This document shows, piece by piece, positions 58,960 to 64,000 of a DNA stretch of 64,000 nucleotides (the stretch's first letter is position 1; every line of letters begins with the position of its first letter). Location of the stretch: assembly GCF_016900655.1 (NCBI RefSeq), contig NZ_JACJKH010000001.1, positions 154,668 through 218,667 on the forward strand, given 5' to 3'. This DNA comes from Drancourtella massiliensis (lineage in GTDB: Bacteria > Bacillota > Clostridia > Lachnospirales > Lachnospiraceae). The position numbers and the translations under genes are program-made. The notes under the pieces were generated by a model that was not told the DNA's origin, made no database searches, and saw nothing but the letters and a program-made list of their open reading frames with translations.

Positions 58960-59730
58960 TTATCGACTTTCTTCAGTGCCGGATTCATCAGCCGGCTGCA
59001 GGAGGGAAACAAGACGGTTTCCGTTTTTGTCCGGTATCGTGATATACATATCCTCGGATGGATACGGAAAAACGACCAGCCCGTCTGCAGCGTCAAAGGA
59101 TTCCGGCTTTATCATGCCGGAAGAAGTCGTGGCATAGATACCGTCATAGTCAACGCCGGAATCACCAATATCCCGGACATGAATTTCAATAAGGCTGCCC
59201 GTGTGCATATGTGACACGATGACAGGCGCCTGATCGTCAATCGAATCAATTGACAGGCCCTGCTCTGACCGGATACCGGAAATGGAAACCACTTCCAGAA
59301 GAAGGTATCCGTTTTCACTGACCTCAATGGAATAGCCGTTGTTTCCAAGAGTGTCTACATTGATCGTTTTCTCGTTCAAAGAAGCGCTGACATCACGGAC
59401 TGGAAAAAGTGCATCTACCTGAAATGTTACAGTAGCACTTGCCGCATTGGAAGACGGAGCTGCCTTCACACGGGAAATCGCAGGTTTCTGAAGAAACCCG
59501 GTTCCGCAAAAAGCAAACAGGCAGGCCGCCGCCAGTACGCAGGTGCCCCGCAAAACATAACGGCCGATAAAACGACGGTGATATGCACAGCCTGAATGAC
59601 GGGTTAAAGATGGGTTTAATTCAAGCTCTGAAACGATATTCTGAAAAAGCTGGTCTGCGGCTTTTTTGTCGTGAAGAAAATCAGATGTTTCAGAATGCCT
59701 GTTAGTACGGTTGTTCTCTTCATGTTTCAT
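58960..59730 (-). CDS. Single-pass membrane protein, putative anti-sigma factor
   Basis: 256 residues: a cytoplasmic N-terminus (about 1-58, with FLHDKKAADQLFQNIVSELELN), a membrane helix (about 59-80) and a beta-rich exterior with Ig-like features (ATVTFQVDALFPVRDVSASL, DSGVDYDGIYATTSSG). The layout, membrane-crossing with a short cytoplasmic domain, beside an ECF sigma gene, suggests it is the sensor/anti-sigma, but the usual zinc HxxxCxxC motif is absent and it lies upstream of the sigma gene. The exterior could sense ligands or pilus status. Function uncertain. Confidence 0.68.
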   Translation of the reverse strand: MKHEENNRTNRHSETSDFLHDKKAADQLFQNIVSELELNPSLTRHSGCAYHRRFIGRYVLRGTCVLAAACLFAFCGTGFLQKPAISRVKAAPSSNAASATVTFQVDALFPVRDVSASLNEKTINVDTLGNNGYSIEVSENGYLLLEVVSISGIRSEQGLSIDSIDDQAPVIVSHMHTGSLIEIHVRDIGDSGVDYDGIYATTSSGMIKPESFDAADGLVVFPYPSEDMYITIPDKNGNRLVSLLQPADESGTEESR

Positions 59731-60012
59731 GATTCCACAAGTCCTTTCTGCAATAAATGTTAGTAACCGGTTTGTGACAATATAAATGTGAATCTAATTA
59801 TCTATGGCGAAAACAGAGCCGGTTTCGCCTACAACGGAAGTTTAATGATAAACCGACGTGCTTTGCCAGGTCCTTTGACCAGAACAAAAAGAAGATCGTC
59901 CGGATAACTTCCGCAATTAACCTTTCTATATATTTTAGACGGTGAAAAAGTGCAAAACGGTTCACAAAATCGAAAAAAAACTTGAAAAAATTAAAAAAAG
60001 CAGCGGAAAAAT

Positions 60013-60043
60013 AAAAAAAATGGAAATGTTTTCCATTTTTTTT
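60013..60043. terminator. Bidirectional A/T-rich hairpin
   Basis: AAAAAAAATGGAAA pairs with TTTCCATTTTTTTT over 14 bp with a 3-nt loop; T-runs follow on both strands. No gene on the minus strand ends here, so it may stop stray transcripts or attenuate the adhesin leader. Confidence 0.6.
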
Positions 60044-60187
60044 AGACCGTAGTACGAAAAACACCGTCAGGACCTGAGAAAAATGAAACGCAAAAATGGC
60101 GAAAAAACAGGCTGTTTTCCATGTGCCGTCCATTCAGAAGAAAAAATTTGAAAAATATGAAAAAAAAATGAAGAAAATGTGACCCTT

Positions 60188-60216
60188 TTTTGAAGTTTGT
60201 TCCGTCTTTATATAGT
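60188..60216 (+). promoter_or_regulatory. Possible promoter of the adhesin gene
   Basis: TTTTGA (60188-60193), 17-bp spacer, TATAGT (60211-60216). A TAGGGG/CCCCTA inverted repeat (60218-60238) covers the expected transcription start and could be an operator. Confidence 0.4.
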
Positions 60217-60310
60217 GTAGGGGTAAATTTTTCCCCTATATGTATGAACCATGATGCCGTGAGGCATGGAGGGAATACAAAAATTTTAAAAGGAAAGGAG
60301 GGGAAAAGAG

Positions 60311-63300
60311 ATGAGACGAGCAAAAAGGATTACAGCATTGGCAGTAGCGGCTGCAATGGTGTTTTCTAATGTCGCATATGCGGCACCGGGAACAGACACA
60401 ACTACTACACAGGCAGGTGCCGAAAGTGCCGAATCTCTTAATTCCCAAAGCGATGCATCGGGAGGCATAGAGGGGCAGGCATCTGATCAGACGGGAAATG
60501 GCACAGATTCTTCAGCGCAGGCTGAACAGCAGACTGAAACGAAGAAAACTGACACGCAGAATACCACGACAGATGCAGGCAGTCAGACTGAGGCTCAGAC
60601 GACACAGGAAGAGACAGCAAAAGAAGAAACGACAAAAGACGAAACTTCTTCCCAAACTCCGAGCACGGATACACAGACCCAGGAGACTCCATCTACGGAT
60701 GCGGAAGCTCAGAAAGCTGAAGAAAAGCAGGAAGATTCCAAGACCGGAGAAGAGAAGGTCCTCTACGATATCACCTTCGAGACGCCGGAAAAACACGGTA
60801 AAGTTACCGATATGGACGGCAACGAAGTGGCCGACGGCAAAACTTTAAAGACGGACGAAAATGGAAAAGTCCAGTTTAAGGTAAAAGCCGACGACGGATA
60901 TCAGGTATCCGCAGTGTACCAGATGCCTGACGAGAAGACACCGCTCAGGCTGGTGAAAGACAGCTACTACGAACTCCAGGTAGATGAGAATACTACTGTC
61001 AAAGTCGTATATCAGAAGATACCTGAAGCAAACGAAGATGGCGAGGACGCGGATAGTAAAGCGGAGGAGCCGAAGGAGGATGCCGGGGCTAAGACGGAAG
61101 ATCAGCAGACGACAGGTGAAGCTGAAAATCAGAAACAGAATTCTGTAGAGAATGATAACTCTTCTGAAAAGAATACAGATTCCCAAGTACCGACAGGCAA
61201 GATTAGAGCAATCAACTTATTAGTAGCAGGAACTGTTGAGGTAGATGTCTATAATAGTAATGATGAACGACTTGAAACTATCGATATTCCGCAAGGAAAT
61301 ATTACGGAATCTACATATGCAAAATCAGGATATCAGTTTTTGTATGCTCAAACTTCAGGCGGAACAAGATTAGACTATGTTGGAACTTATAATAACAACA
61401 TATATTATGCAACTGTTTCAGGGAATGAAGGGTATTATCAACCAGCAACAATTTTAGGAGAAAATGAACGAATACAGTTGATCTATGACGAAATTGGTTA
61501 TCCGATCGAGCTGGAAATATCTGGAAACGGAGCAGATGTTAAAGGGAATACAGTAAACTGCCCAAACAATTCAACATTAAACAAAGGGTTTAATATTGAA
61601 GTCACAACAGCAAGAGGATATGAAACTTCGGTTTTTGTGAATGATGAAGAAATCTCTTCAGATAATACAGTGTATAACATTCCTGCAGAAAAAGCTGTGC
61701 CAGGGCGCGATGGTAAAATCAAGGTTGAAGTTAACTTTGAGAAAGTAGAACAATATCATGCCTGGGTAGAAGAAATTGAGCTGGAAAACTATCATGGTGC
61801 TACTTGGACAAACATTGGCCGGAGTGAAAACTCGAAAGTTGCCTTCAATGCGGGCGGAGAATATACATTCCAGGTTTCAATAGCATATGGATCAAACGAT
61901 TGGCGATTTAATTCTTTGCAGATCAATGGAGAATATGTAAATGTTCCGACCAGTTATGCAAAAGGTGCTGTCTCAGAAGATGTATTGTCAACAGGAACTA
62001 ATGTCAAAATAGAATTAGTTGAAATACCAACTGAGAAACCGTGGTGGGCGGGAGGTGGAAAAACAGGACAATACAGATATAAAGTTACTTTGTCCAATGT
62101 TTATGAAGATATTGTCATCACCGGAGGAAATTTCCGTGCGAACTCTTGGAAAGAAATTATGCCAAATAAAATAGAAGGCGTAGATCTTGAGGTTTTTGAC
62201 AATGATAATGGTGTTCAGAATTGGAAAGCAGCTGAAGAAGCTGTTCCGTTGGGATATGACAGCCAGGGAGATGGAGATAGCATTCGGTTTCGGTATAAGA
62301 TAAAACCTGGGTATGGTAATATTAATGTTGATGTGGATGCCGGCACATTAGGTCGAATAACATCAAGCAATGGATATTACTATTTTACCATTCAAGAAAG
62401 TTCTGAAGGATGTACGGTCTTGAATATTACGGCAAAAGTTTTAATTTATACGGTTCAATATACTGGCGGTTCAGGTAATGATGTGCAGAATCTTCCGACA
62501 AATTCTAATAGTTACAGTATTTCTGGAGCATCTGGGACATATTCGGATATCTTTGTAGGGAACGAAACACCAATTTCCTCTGGAAAACAATTTAATGGGT
62601 GGAAAATCAAAAACTGCGATCAGACATATTGGCCAGGAGATACAATCCCATTAGAGGATGTTGCGGAGTATGCTACAGAAGACAATAAAATTATTTTCGA
62701 GGCCCAGTGGGTTGCAGAAGGAGCAAATCCGGAAAGATATGCTTATAATATTGAAGTGTACAAGCAAAGCCAGACTAATCCGGAATCATATGACGAGGTA
62801 GAGTCAGAAGGTGAAACAAAAACAGCTCAGTATGGTCAAAGTATCACGATTATAAATAGACCGCATGAAAAAGAAGGTGTAGGAGATACATATAAAGGAT
62901 ATCACCTTAATGATGAAAAATCCCATCTTACAATAACCGGAGTAAATGGTGACACCACAGTTAAATTCTATTATGACTTAGACACCTATACAATCAGCTA
63001 TGATAAAGGAGAGGTGGCGAGTGCTTCTGAAGTTCCTGCTACAACAAGTGTACCATGGGGAACCAGTCAGACTGTAAGTGATGCGAAACCTACTTCGTCT
63101 GGCTATGTGTTTACTGGATGGAAAATTCAGAATTCTGGCGTAGATGTTGAAGATAATAGATTCACGATGCCGCAAGAGAATGTAAGATTTGTTGCTCAGT
63201 GGAAAGAAATTGAAACCAGTGACATCATAGGTGATTATGCCAATGCAGAAGATATTGGAAATAATCAAGAAGTGTATCGTCAAGGTGAGATTTATTTAAA

Positions 63301-64000
63301 TGTTTATGTTGACGGTAAACGGGTACAGGATCAAGATGCTGCTGTAAGATCTGGAGTATTAAAATTTGGCTATTACCAATATGATTGCGTTGACATGAAA
63401 ATCACTTTACACGGAGATTATATTCTTAACAGCGTATATGCAAAGCAAGTCCAGGGAGAAACAGATCCAAAAGATATTACCCAGAATGGTAAAGAAGTTA
63501 CTGTTGATAATGTGGCGGATGGAAGTACGGTGTATGTATATCTGACAACAAAATATAACGTTGAATATTCAACAAATCCAGCCGGACTTGTAGAAAATCC
63601 TGTTGATAATAATATATATACTATTATCAAAAAAGGAACATGCCCAGACGGATTTAAAGCCTATTTGCCGAAAATCAGTGCTCTTGATAAGATTGAGGTG
63701 AAGAATTTACCGGAGAAACAAGGATATACAGCGACTGGATGGACAACTGAAAGTAATGCAACGCAGTCTGCAAGACCATGGAGTGTACAAGATGCTATTG
63801 AAGACGGAGCAGCTGGCGAGGACACGATTATTACTTTAAAAGCTGTGTACACAGCACAGGCAAGAAGCCTGAAAGTGAACTATGTAATGGATGATGAAAA
63901 GGGAACAGCCCTTAAGGCACCATACACAGAAGCTACCAGCTACGATGCAGCATACGACCTGACAGAGCAGATCCCGGCTGAGATTGTCTATGACGAAGAC
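60311..64000 (+). CDS. Very large secreted surface protein with InlB-type repeats, 3' end outside window
   Basis: The frame is open from ATG 60311 to the window edge (1230 residues so far, no stop). A signal peptide (about 1-25, ending NVAYA) is followed by a Thr/Glu/Gln/Ser-rich stalk (about 26-150), a beta domain with EKVLYDITFETPEKHGKV, a second acidic linker (about 240-290), and a long series of beta-rich domains including InlB B-repeat/Flg_new-like units (KQFNGWKIKNCDQTYWPGD...IFEAQWV; YVFTGWKIQN...VRFVAQW) and a MucBP-like segment (YKGYHLNDEKSHLTITGV). Ribosome site GGAGGGG. Such proteins are adhesins; whether an LPXTG anchor follows cannot be seen. Codon use becomes AT-richer after about 61200. 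Confidence 0.88.
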   Translation, partial: MRRAKRITALAVAAAMVFSNVAYAAPGTDTTTTQAGAESAESLNSQSDASGGIEGQASDQTGNGTDSSAQAEQQTETKKTDTQNTTTDAGSQTEAQTTQEETAKEETTKDETSSQTPSTDTQTQETPSTDAEAQKAEEKQEDSKTGEEKVLYDITFETPEKHGKVTDMDGNEVADGKTLKTDENGKVQFKVKADDGYQVSAVYQMPDEKTPLRLVKDSYYELQVDENTTVKVVYQKIPEANEDGEDADSKAEEPKEDAGAKTEDQQTTGEAENQKQNSVENDNSSEKNTDSQVPTGKIRAINLLVAGTVEVDVYNSNDERLETIDIPQGNITESTYAKSGYQFLYAQTSGGTRLDYVGTYNNNIYYATVSGNEGYYQPATILGENERIQLIYDEIGYPIELEISGNGADVKGNTVNCPNNSTLNKGFNIEVTTARGYETSVFVNDEEISSDNTVYNIPAEKAVPGRDGKIKVEVNFEKVEQYHAWVEEIELENYHGATWTNIGRSENSKVAFNAGGEYTFQVSIAYGSNDWRFNSLQINGEYVNVPTSYAKGAVSEDVLSTGTNVKIELVEIPTEKPWWAGGGKTGQYRYKVTLSNVYEDIVITGGNFRANSWKEIMPNKIEGVDLEVFDNDNGVQNWKAAEEAVPLGYDSQGDGDSIRFRYKIKPGYGNINVDVDAGTLGRITSSNGYYYFTIQESSEGCTVLNITAKVLIYTVQYTGGSGNDVQNLPTNSNSYSISGASGTYSDIFVGNETPISSGKQFNGWKIKNCDQTYWPGDTIPLEDVAEYATEDNKIIFEAQWVAEGANPERYAYNIEVYKQSQTNPESYDEVESEGETKTAQYGQSITIINRPHEKEGVGDTYKGYHLNDEKSHLTITGVNGDTTVKFYYDLDTYTISYDKGEVASASEVPATTSVPWGTSQTVSDAKPTSSGYVFTGWKIQNSGVDVEDNRFTMPQENVRFVAQWKEIETSDIIGDYANAEDIGNNQEVYRQGEIYLNVYVDGKRVQDQDAAVRSGVLKFGYYQYDCVDMKITLHGDYILNSVYAKQVQGETDPKDITQNGKEVTVDNVADGSTVYVYLTTKYNVEYSTNPAGLVENPVDNNIYTIIKKGTCPDGFKAYLPKISALDKIEVKNLPEKQGYTATGWTTESNATQSARPWSVQDAIEDGAAGEDTIITLKAVYTAQARSLKVNYVMDDEKGTALKAPYTEATSYDAAYDLTEQIPAEIVYDED

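Larger units (their letters stand above)
59731..60310. other. A/T-rich intergenic region with hairpins before the surface adhesin
   Basis: About 580 bp without a gene between divergent operons. It holds an A/T-rich terminator-like hairpin (60013-60043), a second weak AAAACAG/CTGTTTT repeat near 60105-60118, a promoter-like pair at 60188-60216 and a short inverted repeat at 60218-60238. Runs of A and T make the region a likely long 5' leader or insulator. Confidence 0.55.

Overview
This is a chromosomal window from a Gram-positive, low-to-mid GC anaerobe of the class Clostridia. The gene families point to the family Lachnospiraceae (gut commensals). The evidence is a biotin-dependent sodium-pump decarboxylase operon, a CpsBCD-type polysaccharide regulator set, LytR-CpsA-Psr and VanZ proteins, an HI0933/BaiN-like flavoprotein, an Rpn nuclease with AEGRA repeats, DUF3791/DUF3990 genes, a very large choline-binding-like repeat protein and strong AGGAGG ribosome binding sites. 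Genus and species cannot be fixed from the sequence alone. There are no rRNA or tRNA genes, no CRISPR array and no complete prophage.

Layout. (1) 1-4100: the 3' part of a REP-associated tyrosine transposase with its palindromic repeat, then an Xaa-Pro aminopeptidase and a peptide/proton symporter on the minus strand. (2) 5080-10400: a five-gene plus-strand operon holding a CoA-ester carboxyltransferase, a lipoprotein-OadG fusion, a biotin carrier, the OadB sodium pump and an OadA/5S-type carboxyltransferase. A second copy of the palindrome follows it. (3) 10574-13459: an RpiR regulator, a flavoprotein and cytidylate kinase. (4) 13548-35730: a long surface-polysaccharide locus. It opens with CpsB/C/D, an Ig-like protein, an LCP ligase and a PglF-type 4,6-dehydratase. 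A leader with a hairpin and a terminator then precedes a LoaP-type NusG paralogue, and a second terminator follows that gene. After it come a PglE-type aminotransferase, a PglC-type phosphoglycosyl transferase, an ACP/SDR/ligase trio, Wzx, an acetyltransferase, a second aminotransferase, Wzy, a WecF-like glycosyltransferase and a 1607-residue NlpC/P60 repeat protein. DNA from about 22.4 kb to 35.7 kb is clearly AT-richer, as expected of an exchangeable serotype-like cassette. (5) 35.8-43.6 kb: a decayed DUF3791/DUF3990 cassette, an Rpn nuclease, a two-gene SWIM zinc-finger operon, PepX, VanZ and a QueT-like transporter. (6) 44.2-49.1 kb: rmlABDC behind a promoter with a 19-bp spacer, next to a MerR-methyltransferase fusion. 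(7) 49.3-53.3 kb: an Hpt / REC-HD-GYP / hybrid histidine kinase phosphorelay. (8) 59.7-53.3 kb (minus): a putative membrane anti-sigma protein, an ECF sigma factor, a transglutaminase lipoprotein and a reduced type IV pilus-like set ending in a PilT ATPase. (9) 60.3 kb to the right edge: the start of a very large secreted InlB-repeat adhesin.

How the parts fit. RmlA and RmlB make dTDP-4-keto-6-deoxyglucose. That can feed the VioA-like aminotransferase in the cassette, whose product could be N-acylated by the neighbouring PglD/VioB-like acyltransferase and placed by the WecF-like transferase onto an amino-sugar lipid made by PglF/PglE/PglC. Wzx and Wzy would export and polymerise the unit, CpsBCD would control length, and LCP would attach it to the wall. 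LoaP probably decides whether polymerase reads through the terminators into the cassette. The most notable observations are the LoaP leader architecture, the hybrid carboxyltransferase/sodium-pump operon with its lipoprotein-OadG fusion, the RAYT/REP pair, the MerR-style promoter in front of rmlA, and the acyl-carrier module inside the glycan cassette.
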